Source: Prochlorococcus sp. AG-355-O17
GTDB lineage: Bacteria; Cyanobacteriota; Cyanobacteriia; PCC-6307; Cyanobiaceae
Assembly (NCBI GenBank): GCA_003280655.1
Contig: QCEK01000003.1
Span: forward strand, 1 to 64,000
Direction of reading: 5' to 3'
DNA: 64,000 nt
Under the pieces are notes generated by a model. It saw only the letters and a list, made by a program, of their open reading frames with translations. It was not told the DNA's origin and did no database searches. Shown piece by piece: positions 36,592 to 46,948 of this stretch. How positions within the stretch are numbered: the first letter of the stretch is position 1; each line of letters starts with the position of its first letter. The position numbers were made by a program, and so were the translations under genes.

Positions 36592-38517
36592 ATGAGTAAT
36601 GATCATAAGTTAAAAGTTAGGCAAACTGAATCTAAAAAAAATGCTTTCAAGGAATTAACTATTATTAGGGATACCATTTTTTGGATTGATGTTGTTGGCG
36701 AAGGTCAAAATGAAAATGCCATTTTTGCAAGACCATTTAATGTTAAAGAAGCGTTTCCCCAGCAATTAACAAGTAAAAAATATAATATTAAAAATAATTT
36801 TCATGGATATGGTGGTAAATCTTATAAATGTATAGACTTTAAAAATAATTTTTATTTGATATGGATAGATCAGATTACCAAGGCAGTATGGTTTCAAATT
36901 TTTAAAGAGGCAGCTTCAACTTTTAGAAGCCAAAATAAATATCTCGTTTCAGTTCAAGAACCTCATCAACTATCTAAATCAATTGATGGAAATTTTGATT
37001 CTTCATTTGTCATTTCTGAAAAAAATTTTTTGTATGGAATTTGCGAAATAAATAATAGAGATTATTTATTTTCTTTAAATTTAAAAAAGACTAAACAAGA
37101 TATTCATCGAATAAAAAAATTTAAAAATTTTGCTGGAGAATTATCTTCTAATACATCTGCAAACTTACTTTCTTGGATTGAGTGGGATTCTCCATATATG
37201 CCCTGGGAGAAAAATGAGCTGTTTTTTGCTCTAATAGATTTAAATGGCGAGATACAAAAAATAAAAAAATTCTCAAATAAGCTGATAAATTCCAAAAAAA
37301 ACGTTTCTTTTTTTCAACCCTATTGGATAAGTGAAACACATTTGGTATGTTCTGAAGATAGTTCTGGGTGGTGGAACTTATTGTTTTTAGATGTTAGTGA
37401 AATTGAGAATATTCTGATTAAGAAAAGAGTAAAGAGAAATTTTATTGAATATGGAGAACCACAATGGGTCACTGGAATAGCATTCTTTTCAGGGACTATA
37501 AAAAATTTATTTTGTGTAGCAAAAAAAGAAAATAGTTTAATAGTTGAACAATATAAAGATCTTGAATTTGTAAAAGAATTTTCTACTCCTTTTACCTCAA
37601 TAAGTGATTTCAGTGTTTTTCGGAAAAAAGTTCTTTTAAAAGGTTATGGATCTGATTTTTTGGGAATTGTATTTGAAATTGATTTTGCAAAAAAAGTTTT
37701 ATCAAATTTTTCTGAGCATATATTTTTTGATCATATAAAAGATTGTTCAAAACCTGAAACATTTTGGTTTAAAGGTTTTGAGGCTCAATCTACTCATTCT
37801 TTTCTTTATAAGCCGCTTGTTGAAAATTTTAAAAAGCCACCGCTACTTGTTAGAGCACATAGCGGACCAACTTCATGTTTTGATGGATCATATAATTCTG
37901 AAGTTCAATATTGGACGTCGCAGGGATTTTTTGTTGCTGAAGTTAATTATGGAGGATCATCAGGATTTGGTAAAGAATATAGAGAGAGGTTGAATTATAA
38001 ATGGGGTATTGTTGATTCTTATGATTGCGAAGCACTAGCTCTTGAATTGATTAAATCAAATCAAGTTGATAGTGAAAAAGTAGTAATTTTTGGGAATAGT
38101 GCTGGTGGGTTAACTGCCCTAAATTGTTTATTATATGGGTCTATTTTTAAAGCAGCAATTTGTAAATATCCTGTTATTGATTTGAAGGATATGCATTACA
38201 ACACTCATAGGTTTGAAAAAGATTATTTAAATTCTTTGGTAGGAAATTATGCGAAAAACCATGATGATTATATAAATAGATCACCGATAAATAATATTAA
38301 CAAAATAAAAAAACCTATTTTATTGTTTCATGGAAAAAAAGATACAGTTATTTCTTATAAACAAACTTTAAAAATTCAAGAAATTTTGATTCAGAATAAT
38401 AAATATTCAGAAGTTATTTTTTTTGATAATGAAGGGCATGGTTTTAGAAATATTGAAAATAAAGAAGTAGTAATGCAAAAATCTCAGGAATTTTTAAAAA
38501 ATGCTTTTAATGTTTAA
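36592..38517 (+). CDS. S9 family prolyl oligopeptidase-like serine peptidase
   Basis: The 641-residue protein has an N-terminal beta-propeller-like half and a C-terminal alpha/beta-hydrolase domain. The catalytic residues are S503 (GNSAGG), D584 (HGKKDTV) and H616 (EGHGF). It is probably a cytoplasmic peptidase cutting oligopeptides, since no signal peptide is visible. Its 3' end overlaps the convergent sufS by 4 bp. Confidence 0.9.
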   Translation: MSNDHKLKVRQTESKKNAFKELTIIRDTIFWIDVVGEGQNENAIFARPFNVKEAFPQQLTSKKYNIKNNFHGYGGKSYKCIDFKNNFYLIWIDQITKAVWFQIFKEAASTFRSQNKYLVSVQEPHQLSKSIDGNFDSSFVISEKNFLYGICEINNRDYLFSLNLKKTKQDIHRIKKFKNFAGELSSNTSANLLSWIEWDSPYMPWEKNELFFALIDLNGEIQKIKKFSNKLINSKKNVSFFQPYWISETHLVCSEDSSGWWNLLFLDVSEIENILIKKRVKRNFIEYGEPQWVTGIAFFSGTIKNLFCVAKKENSLIVEQYKDLEFVKEFSTPFTSISDFSVFRKKVLLKGYGSDFLGIVFEIDFAKKVLSNFSEHIFFDHIKDCSKPETFWFKGFEAQSTHSFLYKPLVENFKKPPLLVRAHSGPTSCFDGSYNSEVQYWTSQGFFVAEVNYGGSSGFGKEYRERLNYKWGIVDSYDCEALALELIKSNQVDSEKVVIFGNSAGGLTALNCLLYGSIFKAAICKYPVIDLKDMHYNTHRFEKDYLNSLVGNYAKNHDDYINRSPINNINKIKKPILLFHGKKDTVISYKQTLKIQEILIQNNKYSEVIFFDNEGHGFRNIENKEVVMQKSQEFLKNAFNV

Positions 38518-39767
38518 GAATTGATTTTTAGAAAATCAATAGTATCTTTTAATTTTTCTATAAACATATCAATTTCTTCCTTATTAGTTGTGAAATTCAT
38601 GCTGATTCTAGCTGAGGATTTAATTCCAATGTATCTATGAAGAGGTTGACAGCAATGGTGGCCACTTCTGATGCAAATTCCTTTTGAATCAAGAATTTCA
38701 GCAATATCATTTGAATGTATATTTTTTATATAAAAGGTGGCAAGTGAGGCTCTGTCTGGATCTATCTCCGGCGATGGACCTATGATTTCAATATTGTCTA
38801 TTTGATTTAATTTTTCAAATAAATATTTAGTAATAGTCTTTTCGTATTCATGAATTTCATTCAATCCAATATTGTTAATATAATTAATTGCTTCTGCAAG
38901 ACCTATTGCTTCTGCAATGGCTGGAGTTCCAGCTTCAAATTTGTGTGGTAGCTCTGCCCAAGTACTTGTCTCTTCAAAAACATCTTGAATCATTTCGCCA
39001 CCTCCAAAGAGAGGAGGAATTTTTTCTAGGATTTCTTGTCTTGACCAGAGGAAACCAATACCTGTTGGACCGCATAGTTTATGTCCTGATCCAGCTAAAA
39101 AATCTATATTAAGATCAATCACATCCAGTTTTTGATGAGCCAAACTTTGGCATGCATCTATTAACACTAAAGAGCCTTTTTGTTTAGCTAATTTAGTTAT
39201 TTCTTTGATTGGATTACAGCAACCTAGAGTATTACTAACATGTACTAGGCTAACAAGTTTAGTTCTAGATGTTAGTTTTAATTTAAAGTCGTCTATATCT
39301 AATTTCCCGTCTTTATCTATACCTATAAATTTTAATTTGCATTTATTTTTTTCTGCAACCATTTGCCATGGAACAATATTACTATGATGCTCCATTATCG
39401 ATAAGAGAATTTCATCGTTTTCTTTTAATGAATATTCGCCCCATGATTTAGCTACTAGATTGATTGCCTCAGTGGCATTTCTTGTGAAAATAATTTCTTT
39501 TGCTGAATTCGCTTTTATATATTTGCTAATTAAATATCGTGAATTTTCGAATTCTTCTGTTGCTTTAGCACTTAATTGATGTGCCCCTCTATGTACATTG
39601 GCATTAAAGTTTTTGTAATATTCATCAATTTTTTTTAAGACTTGTATTGGTTTTTGTGTGGTTGCAGCATGGTCTAAATAAATAATTTGCTCATTACTTT
39701 TTTGGTTCTTATTTAAAAGAGGAAAGTCTTTCTTCGTTATTTCAGGAAAATTTTGAATCGTTTCCAT
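38514..39767 (-). CDS. sufS: Cysteine desulfurase SufS
   Basis: This PLP enzyme takes sulfur from cysteine for Fe-S cluster assembly. The 417-residue protein has the PLP lysine K230 in GSGHKLCGPTG and the catalytic cysteine C372 in RSGHHCCQP. It is last in sufBCDS, and its start overlaps the sufD stop by 1 bp (TAATG). No SufE gene is adjacent. Confidence 0.96.
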   Translation of the reverse strand: METIQNFPEITKKDFPLLNKNQKSNEQIIYLDHAATTQKPIQVLKKIDEYYKNFNANVHRGAHQLSAKATEEFENSRYLISKYIKANSAKEIIFTRNATEAINLVAKSWGEYSLKENDEILLSIMEHHSNIVPWQMVAEKNKCKLKFIGIDKDGKLDIDDFKLKLTSRTKLVSLVHVSNTLGCCNPIKEITKLAKQKGSLVLIDACQSLAHQKLDVIDLNIDFLAGSGHKLCGPTGIGFLWSRQEILEKIPPLFGGGEMIQDVFEETSTWAELPHKFEAGTPAIAEAIGLAEAINYINNIGLNEIHEYEKTITKYLFEKLNQIDNIEIIGPSPEIDPDRASLATFYIKNIHSNDIAEILDSKGICIRSGHHCCQPLHRYIGIKSSARISMNFTTNKEEIDMFIEKLKDTIDFLKINS

Positions 39768-40984
39768 TAATTCTCATTTAAAAGTTTATCAAGCAAATCC
39801 CATTTATCTTTTGAAATGGGAATAAATGAAATTATTTCTTGAAAGTAAGAACTTAATTGTAGTTTACTTGCTTCTGTTAATGTGATCCCTCTTGTTCGCA
39901 TATAAAAAAGTTCTTCTTCATTTAGTTGCGAAATTGTAGCTCCATGTTTGCATTTGACATCATCAGCAATTATTTCTAGTTGAGGTTTGGTATCTATTTG
40001 TGCGAGATTTGATAAAAGTAAATTTCTGCTTAATTGGGAAGCATCAGTTTTCTGGGCAATTTTCGGAACTATTATTGAACCTTCAAATATTGCATGTGAT
40101 TTATCATCTGCAAGGGATTTATTAATTTGATCTAGAAATCCATTTGGACCATTAAATTCTATTTTTGTATAGGTTGAAATTTGCTCATCTTTTTTTGTTA
40201 TTTGCATACCTTTGATATTTGTTTTAGCGTTTCCCGCAGTTTGTTTAATACTAATTTCAAATCTCGCGTAATTGAATTTGAAATGTAAAGATCCCAAGTT
40301 GTATGCACTATTTTTTTGTTGAATTACATTTAGTGAATTTAATAGATTGGATTTGTTTTCACCGTAAGAAACAACACCATGATTTACGGAACTATTTTCT
40401 TTCAAGCAAAAGAAAGTTGATTGAGATAATGAAGAGTTTTCTTTACCAAGATTTACTTGTAATAATTCAACATCACAATTCTTTTCTAAAAATATTACTA
40501 GGGTTTTTGCGTTTAAAGAATTACTTGACGCATGACTAAAAATTTCAATAGGAGGAATTTTTGATCCATTTATTTTTAATCCCAAAATATTATTTTTACA
40601 ACTTAAAGATAGATTTAGTAGGTCACTCCAATTTTCGTTTTGCTTAAAAAAAGATACCTGTTCCTTGATATATTTTTGTAATTCATCCTCACTTAATTGC
40701 TGTATTGAATAATTTTTCTCTATTAATTTAATTTTGCAATTCTCGCCAATTATGAATCTAATAATACTTTGAGAATTTTTCGGATATGGTGTCTCAAATT
40801 TTGAATCTTTTTCATTAATTGAGTAATTTAAAAAGTTTGACAATTTTGATTTATTTGAAAGTCTCCATAGTTCATTTTTAGGATTAGGGAGAGGGCTTGA
40901 TTGTAATTTATGAAGACAGATTTTTTGTATTTCTGTTAGGTTATCGTCCGATTTATTAGTTTTTATTTTTTCAATAATTTCCAT
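39767..40984 (-). CDS. sufD: Fe-S cluster assembly protein SufD
   Basis: This scaffold partner of SufB and SufC has 405 residues. The C-terminal beta-helix region carries the family stretch KCKHGATISQLNEEELFYMRTRG. The N-terminal half diverges, as usual for SufD. It lies 4 bp after sufC and is coupled to sufS. Confidence 0.95.
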   Translation of the reverse strand: MEIIEKIKTNKSDDNLTEIQKICLHKLQSSPLPNPKNELWRLSNKSKLSNFLNYSINEKDSKFETPYPKNSQSIIRFIIGENCKIKLIEKNYSIQQLSEDELQKYIKEQVSFFKQNENWSDLLNLSLSCKNNILGLKINGSKIPPIEIFSHASSNSLNAKTLVIFLEKNCDVELLQVNLGKENSSLSQSTFFCLKENSSVNHGVVSYGENKSNLLNSLNVIQQKNSAYNLGSLHFKFNYARFEISIKQTAGNAKTNIKGMQITKKDEQISTYTKIEFNGPNGFLDQINKSLADDKSHAIFEGSIIVPKIAQKTDASQLSRNLLLSNLAQIDTKPQLEIIADDVKCKHGATISQLNEEELFYMRTRGITLTEASKLQLSSYFQEIISFIPISKDKWDLLDKLLNEN

Positions 40985-40988
40985 TTGT

Positions 40989-41774
40989 TTAGATCTCTTT
41001 TATAAAGTTATCAGTCCATTCATACCCTTTTTCCTCAAGCTCTAGAGCAAGATCACTTGCACCAGTTTTTATGATTTGTCCGTCTGACATAACATGGACA
41101 TAATTTGGTTTAATTTCATCTAATAATCTTTGATAGTGGGTAATAAGTATAATTCCAGTTTGTGCATTAGATATTTTTTTAATTCCTGATGCCACTATTC
41201 TTAGAGCATCGATATCGAGACCAGAATCGGTCTCATCTAATATTGCTATCTTGGGCTCAAGTAAAGCCATTTGCAGAATCTCATTTCTTTTTTTTTCACC
41301 TCCGGAAAAGCCTTGATTTACACTCCTTGATAGGAATGCGTGATCCATTTTTACAATTTCTAATTTTTCTTTAACTAATTCTTCAAAATCAAAAGTATCC
41401 AATTCTTCTCTATTGAGGAATTTCCTTCTAGCATTAGTTGAAACTCTAAGAAACTCAAGATTACTTACACCTGGAATCTCAATAGGATATTGAAATCCAA
41501 GAAAAATTCCTGATTGAGATCTCTCTTCAGGTTCTAGAGAGTTGATGTTTTCACCTAAAAATTTTATGTCGCCATTTGTAATATTATACGAGGGATGTCC
41601 TGCAATGATTTTCGAAAGAGTACTTTTGCCACATCCATTTCTTCCCATAATGGCATGGATTTCTCCAGGATAGACAGTAAGTGAAACCCCTTTTAAAATT
41701 GTAAGATTATCAGTAGATGCAGAAAGATTTTCAACTTCTAAAATTGGATCTGATTCTTTCATTTTACTTTGCAT
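40989..41774 (-). CDS. sufC: Fe-S cluster assembly ATPase SufC
   Basis: This ABC-type ATPase drives SufBCD and has 261 residues. It has Walker [13 protein letters not shown], the signature [13 protein letters not shown] and Walker [13 protein letters not shown] possible alternative start is the Met at codon 5 (MKESDP). It is 21 bp downstream of sufB. Confidence 0.96.
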   Translation of the reverse strand: MQSKMKESDPILEVENLSASTDNLTILKGVSLTVYPGEIHAIMGRNGCGKSTLSKIIAGHPSYNITNGDIKFLGENINSLEPEERSQSGIFLGFQYPIEIPGVSNLEFLRVSTNARRKFLNREELDTFDFEELVKEKLEIVKMDHAFLSRSVNQGFSGGEKKRNEILQMALLEPKIAILDETDSGLDIDALRIVASGIKKISNAQTGIILITHYQRLLDEIKPNYVHVMSDGQIIKTGASDLALELEEKGYEWTDNFIKEI

Positions 41775-41795
41775 TTCAGTTTAGAAATTGATTAA

Positions 41796-43238
41796 TTAAC
41801 CTACTGATCCCTCTAGTTTAAGTGCCAGTAACTTATCTGCTTCAGCAGCAAATTCCATAGGTAATTGATTAAATACATCTCTGCAAAAACCGCTGACCAT
41901 CATAGATACTGCCTCCTCAAATTCTATACCTCTGCTTTGGAGATAAAAAAGTTGGTCTTCTGAGATTCTACATGTGCTTGCTTCATGCTCAATTTCAGAA
42001 TTGGGTTGTTGAGATTTGATGTAAGGGAATGTATTTGCAGAAGCTTGATCCCCTATTAACATTGAATCACATTGACTGTAATTTCTTGATCCTGTAGCTT
42101 TTGTTCCCATTTTGACAAGACCTCTGTAGCTATTTTTTGAGTTACCTGCACTAATACCTTTGCTAACAATAGTTGATTTAGTCTTAGGACCAATATGGAT
42201 CATTTTTGTGCCGGTATCTGCTTGCTGAAGATTATTGGTGAGAGCCACTGAATAAAATTCTCCTACAGATTCTTCCCCTAAAAGAAGACAGCTAGGATAT
42301 TTCCATGTAATTGCAGACCCAGTTTCAACTTGAGACCAGCTAATTTTACTTCTCTTACCTAAGCATTTTCCTCTTTTGGTGACAAAATTAAAAATTCCGC
42401 CAATACCTTCTTCATCACCAGCATACCAATTTTGCACTGTTGAATATTTTATTGAGGCGTCGTCTAATGCTATAAGCTCTACAACTGCTGCATGTAGGGT
42501 ATTTGTATCAAACATTGGAGCTGTACAACCTTCTAGATAACTTACAGAACTTGATTCTTCAGCAATGATTAGTGTTCTTTCGAATTGTCCTGAATCTCCA
42601 CTATTAATTCTGAAGTAGGAAGATAGATCCATAGGGCAGGTAACTCCTTTTGGGATATAAACAAAAGAACCATCACTAAAAACTGCAGAATTTAGCGCTG
42701 CAAAATAATTATCACTAGCTGGAACTACTGTACCTAAATATTTTTCAATCAAATCCGCGTGATTTTTTACTGCTTCACTAATTGAGCAAAATATAACTCC
42801 ATGTTCAGCAAGTTCTTCTCTAAAAGTTGTGGCTATAGAAACACTATCAAAGACAGCATCAACTGCTACATTTGTGAGTTTTTTTTGCTCCGTGAGGGGT
42901 ATTCCTAATTTGTCAAAAGTCTCAAGAAGTTTGGGATCGACTTCATCTAAGCTGGAAATTTTCTCTTTTTGCTTAGGAGCAGAGTAATAAATAATATCTT
43001 GATAATCAATTTTTTTATATCCTAATGCTGCCCAATCAGGCTCTTTCATTTTTTGCCATTTTTTAAAGGCTTTTAATCTAAAATCAAGAAGAAATTTTGG
43101 CTCTTCTTTTTTCTGTGAAATTAATTTTATGATATCTTCATTTAATCCCTTTTCTATTTTTTCAGTTTCAATATCAGTAACAAAACCATATTTGTAAGGC
43201 TCTTTTACTACATCTTTAACTAAATTTTCGTTGACCAT
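41796..43238 (-). CDS. sufB: Fe-S cluster assembly scaffold SufB
   Basis: This main scaffold, on which the new cluster forms, has 480 residues. The C-terminal core has the stretch [24 protein letters not shown] and the mid-protein [10 protein letters not shown] cysteine motif. It is first in the operon, and the 95-bp spacer to the divergent 117-residue gene should hold the suf promoter. Confidence 0.97.
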   Translation of the reverse strand: MVNENLVKDVVKEPYKYGFVTDIETEKIEKGLNEDIIKLISQKKEEPKFLLDFRLKAFKKWQKMKEPDWAALGYKKIDYQDIIYYSAPKQKEKISSLDEVDPKLLETFDKLGIPLTEQKKLTNVAVDAVFDSVSIATTFREELAEHGVIFCSISEAVKNHADLIEKYLGTVVPASDNYFAALNSAVFSDGSFVYIPKGVTCPMDLSSYFRINSGDSGQFERTLIIAEESSSVSYLEGCTAPMFDTNTLHAAVVELIALDDASIKYSTVQNWYAGDEEGIGGIFNFVTKRGKCLGKRSKISWSQVETGSAITWKYPSCLLLGEESVGEFYSVALTNNLQQADTGTKMIHIGPKTKSTIVSKGISAGNSKNSYRGLVKMGTKATGSRNYSQCDSMLIGDQASANTFPYIKSQQPNSEIEHEASTCRISEDQLFYLQSRGIEFEEAVSMMVSGFCRDVFNQLPMEFAAEADKLLALKLEGSVG

Positions 43239-43333
43239 GTTATCAAAAATAACTTATTACAATTAGCTTTATATACTTTAACGAAAGATACCCCCAATAT
43301 TGAGTTTTTTTCCTTTATTAAAACTAAAAATTA

Positions 43334-43687
43334 ATGTCTAATCAACTTGATCCCTTGTCTAACCCATTAAACATAGAAACTATTCAAGAAATTGATAACC
43401 TTGATCTACCTATAATGCAGAAACATCATTTAAGAATTCTCGCTCATTGCCTCCAGATTTTAAAAATTATTAATGTAGATAATAGTTTGGAATATCAAAG
43501 TAAAAATTCACTGAGAGAATGGTGTGATAACCAATCCAAAAAATTTGATGATAAAAAATTTAGTGATCTTTTTTATGAGCAGTTAGAATCAACTTCGAAA
43601 AAATTAAGTACTTTTTCAAAAAAAATAGGTAAAAGTATTGAGGATTTAGAGATAGATGATTTAGTACTTCTAGTTGAAAAACGCTGA
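43334..43687 (+). CDS. Hypothetical protein divergent from sufB (117 aa)
   Basis: I do not recognise the family. The protein is helical and soluble, with no obvious helix-turn-helix. It has only two cysteines (in AHC and EWC), which is not enough for the cluster site of SufR. Many cyanobacteria have the sufR repressor gene at this divergent position, so this unrelated protein is notable. A link to suf regulation is speculation. Confidence 0.75.
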   Translation: MSNQLDPLSNPLNIETIQEIDNLDLPIMQKHHLRILAHCLQILKIINVDNSLEYQSKNSLREWCDNQSKKFDDKKFSDLFYEQLESTSKKLSTFSKKIGKSIEDLEIDDLVLLVEKR

Positions 43688-43872
43688 ATTCTCTTTTTAT
43701 TTAACTGATCCCGAAGAAAAAATATATTTTTGTTGAGTCGTTAACAAATTCAGGTAATAAAATTTAAAAAAAAAGAAAATTAATTTACATTTCAAAAAGA
43801 CCTGAAAATTAATTAATTTCTTTGATACCAACAGTTTTGAAGAGAAATATCAATTTTTAAAATTTTTTAGTA

Positions 43873-43888
43873 GTCAGAGGATCCTGAC
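43873..43888 (+). other. Hairpin in the leader of the DUF4912 gene
   Basis: GTCAG and CTGAC enclose the 6-nt loop AGGATC, 73 bp upstream of the GTG at 43962. It lies in a 274-bp region with no gene. It could be a leader-RNA structure, but there is no T-run and the function is unknown. Confidence 0.3.
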
Positions 43889-43961
43889 GACAGGCTAAAA
43901 AGACACACAAATCCTCAAAAAAAAGAACATACTGATCCCAAACAAAAACGGAGAATTTAAA

Positions 43962-45062
43962 GTGGCTGATGGGATCATGAATAAAGATCAATTACTCTCA
44001 CTAACCCTCAGACAATTACGTCAAGAAGCAAGTAAATTATCGGTCCCGCTTTACAGTCGCAAAACAAAAGCTGTTTTAGTTGATTTAATCCTTAAATATC
44101 AAGAAAAATCTACAAAAAAAATATACACTTCAACCCCTGAGTCCAAATCTGAAGAAATCTCCGAGTCCAAGTCTTTCAACACTGGTGAAGAAGTTAAAAC
44201 AAATGTAGTTTTCCTACCCCGAGATCCAGATTGGGCTTATGTTTTTTGGCAAATTTCTGATGCAGATAGAGAAAAAGCACAATCTTTGGGAGCCAATAAA
44301 TTATGTTTACGATTATTTGATGCATCTGGTTCTGAAGGAAGAAACTTGAATCAAGGAACACTAAGGGAGATAGCAGTTGATAGTTACAGTACCGAATGGT
44401 ATTTGCCAATCCCGCTTGCAGATAGAGATTATAAAGTTGAATTAGGTTACAAATATGGTTTTAACTGGATGTCATTGGCATTTTCTTCGATAAGCCATGT
44501 TCCTGGGTCTCATCCTTCTGAGCAAATTCTTGATAAATTTGTACCTTTTAATTTAAATTCTACTCCTGAGTCAATCCCAGATATTTCTAATCCTGTCGTT
44601 TCAGAACAAAATGGTATGCATGAAAGGTTATACCAAGCAGCAACTAACATTCCTCTAATAAGAACAGTTGGTTCAGAAGAATTTATGGAAAAAGTAAATT
44701 CAACAAACCTCAATGATAACCTTTCAGACTCAGGTGCTGGTAAATGGTCATCAGGTTTAAATGATTCTGGAAGTGGAATTGTTAAAAATAGATCTTTTTG
44801 GCTCGTTGCTGACGCTGAATTAATTGTTTATGGAGCTACGGAGCCTTCTGCAAAACTGACAATAGGTGGAGAAGATGTACCTCTTGCTGCAGATGGTACT
44901 TTTAGAATTCAAGTTCCATTTAGAGACGGGACTCAAAAATATGATATTAAAGCTGTTGATGTATCTGGTGAGCAAGAAAAAAGTATATCAATGAAATTCG
45001 ATAGAACTACACCACTTGACGATACTAATGAAAAAGATAATGCTGAGACTGAATGGTTTTAA
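43962..45062 (+). CDS. DUF4912 protein with N-terminal Rho_N/SAP-like domain
   Basis: The 366-residue protein starts with a SAP/Rho_N-like helical domain (LSLTLRQLRQEASKLSVPLYSRKTKAVLVDLIL). A DUF4912 region follows (FLPRDPDWAYVFWQI ... YRVELGY-type pattern), then a C-terminal part with a second beta-rich repeat. The first domain suggests nucleic acid binding. The function is unknown. The GTG start at 43962 has a GGAG ribosome site 7 bp upstream. An ATG at codon 6 is the alternative. Confidence 0.8.
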   Translation: MADGIMNKDQLLSLTLRQLRQEASKLSVPLYSRKTKAVLVDLILKYQEKSTKKIYTSTPESKSEEISESKSFNTGEEVKTNVVFLPRDPDWAYVFWQISDADREKAQSLGANKLCLRLFDASGSEGRNLNQGTLREIAVDSYSTEWYLPIPLADRDYKVELGYKYGFNWMSLAFSSISHVPGSHPSEQILDKFVPFNLNSTPESIPDISNPVVSEQNGMHERLYQAATNIPLIRTVGSEEFMEKVNSTNLNDNLSDSGAGKWSSGLNDSGSGIVKNRSFWLVADAELIVYGATEPSAKLTIGGEDVPLAADGTFRIQVPFRDGTQKYDIKAVDVSGEQEKSISMKFDRTTPLDDTNEKDNAETEWF

Positions 45063-45074
45063 TAAATTAAATTA

Positions 45075-45245
45075 ATGCTGAAAAAAATTGTCGCTTTTAC
45101 TCCATTGTTTGGGGCATTAACGTTTCCACTAATAGTTCCAATTACAATTTCTAAATTTGGTGTTAACTATGGAATTCTTAGTGCATTATTAATTTCTTCA
45201 TTATGGTTTATCGCTATGTTAAGAACTTCCGAAATGCCTCATTAA
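45075..45245 (+). CDS. Small hydrophobic protein (56 aa)
   Basis: The ORF has an ATG start 12 bp after the DUF4912 stop. It has two likely membrane segments (LFGALTFPLIVPITI and YGILSALLISSLWFIAML) and a short polar tail ending SEMPH. I know no family. It could be the last gene of the DUF4912 transcript. Confidence 0.6.
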   Translation: MLKKIVAFTPLFGALTFPLIVPITISKFGVNYGILSALLISSLWFIAMLRTSEMPH

Positions 45246-45277
45246 TTTAGTTAGATTTTTGGAAGTTTCTTAAAAAT

Positions 45278-46915
45278 ATGTATCAAGTTAGTGTAATTAA
45301 TATCAATTCTCCTTTTCTAGATCAAAAACCAGGTACCTCTGGATTAAGAAAAAGTACTTTAAAGTTTCAGGAAGAACATTATCTAGAAGTTTTTATTGAA
45401 GCAATCTTACAATCATTAGAAGATTTAAAAGGTTCAACATTAGTAGTTGGTGGTGATGGCAGATATGGCAATATTGAAGCAATAGAAAAAATTGTCCAAA
45501 TATGTATTGCTCATAAAGTTCAAAAGGTTATTGTTCCAAAATACGGTTTATTATCCACGCCTGCAACATCACATTTAATTAGAAAAGAAAACGCTATCGG
45601 TGGAATTATTCTTTCTGCAAGCCATAATCCTGGTGGGATTGATGGCGACTTTGGAGTGAAATTGAATATCTCTAATGGTGGCCCAGCTCCTGAGATCATT
45701 ACTAATAAGATTTTCAAGGCTTCACAATTACTAACAAGTTACAAAATTTGTAAAATTCAATTACCTGATTTTAGTGAATATGGAACTTATCCTTACGATG
45801 AAACTACCTTAGAAATTATTGATGGATTAACAGATTATTCTAATTTGATGGAGAAAATTTTTGACTTTGATCAAATTAGTGATTTTTTAAAAAAAGACTT
45901 CTCGTTAATCTTTGATGCAATGAATGCGGTTACAGGCCCATATGCAAAAAATATTTTTGTTGAAAAAATGGGTCTTGCACCTGATTGTGTCATGAATGGT
46001 AACCCTTTAAAAGATTTTGGAGGTTTACATCCTGATCCTAATCTTACTTACGCATCCCACTTGGCTGATTTGTTATTAAATAAAAAATCTTATAGTTTTG
46101 GTGCTGCATGTGATGGAGATGGAGATAGGAATATGATTTTAGGAAGTGGATGTTTTGTAAATCCTAGTGATAGCCTTGCAGTTATCACTGCTAACACAAA
46201 ATGTGTCCCTGGTTATAAAGATGGTATTACAGGTGTGGCACGATCCATGCCAACCAGCTCAGCTGTTGATAATGTTGCTCGAGCATTAAATATACCTTGT
46301 TTCGAGACACCTACTGGTTGGAAATTTTTTGGAAATCTTTTAGATTCTAATTTAATTACTTTATGTGGAGAAGAAAGTTTCGGAACAGGTAGTAATCATG
46401 TGAGAGAGAAAGATGGACTATGGGCAGTTTTGTATTGGTTACAAGTTTTAGCTGAGAAACAGTGTTCGGTAAGTGATTTGATGCAGAATCATTGGAAACA
46501 ATTTGGTAGGAATTATTATTCAAGACATGATTATGAGGCAATTCCTTCAAATATTGCTAATCAAATCTTTGGTAATCTAACTTCTATGCTCGATAATTTA
46601 AAAGGAAATAGTTTTGCGGGCCATTTAGTTAAAGTTGCAGATAACTTTTCATATTTAGATCCCGTTGATAATTCCATAAGTGAAAATCAAGGTTTAAGAT
46701 TGGTCCTCGATGATAATTCTCGAGTAATTGTGCGCCTTTCTGGAACTGGAACTAAGGGTGCAACATTAAGACTTTATTTTGAGAAATTTTTCGATCCTAA
46801 ACAGAATCTTTCGTTAAATCCTCAGATCGCTTTGAAACCTCTAATAGATGATTTAGATGCTTTATTGAACATTTCAAAACTTACTCAAATGGAAACTCCT
46901 ACAGTAATTACATAG
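45278..46915 (+). CDS. pgm: Phosphoglucomutase
   Basis: This enzyme interconverts glucose-1-P and glucose-6-P, which links glycogen to central metabolism. The 545-residue protein has the active-site serine S115 in SASHNPGG, the metal loop D279-G-D-G-D283-R, and the phosphate-binding RLSGTGTKG near the end. The length fits the large alpha-phosphoglucomutase family. Confidence 0.95.
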   Translation: MYQVSVININSPFLDQKPGTSGLRKSTLKFQEEHYLEVFIEAILQSLEDLKGSTLVVGGDGRYGNIEAIEKIVQICIAHKVQKVIVPKYGLLSTPATSHLIRKENAIGGIILSASHNPGGIDGDFGVKLNISNGGPAPEIITNKIFKASQLLTSYKICKIQLPDFSEYGTYPYDETTLEIIDGLTDYSNLMEKIFDFDQISDFLKKDFSLIFDAMNAVTGPYAKNIFVEKMGLAPDCVMNGNPLKDFGGLHPDPNLTYASHLADLLLNKKSYSFGAACDGDGDRNMILGSGCFVNPSDSLAVITANTKCVPGYKDGITGVARSMPTSSAVDNVARALNIPCFETPTGWKFFGNLLDSNLITLCGEESFGTGSNHVREKDGLWAVLYWLQVLAEKQCSVSDLMQNHWKQFGRNYYSRHDYEAIPSNIANQIFGNLTSMLDNLKGNSFAGHLVKVADNFSYLDPVDNSISENQGLRLVLDDNSRVIVRLSGTGTKGATLRLYFEKFFDPKQNLSLNPQIALKPLIDDLDALLNISKLTQMETPTVIT

Positions 46916-46948
46916 AATTGAAAGTAATGATTTTTCGATTTTATTTAT

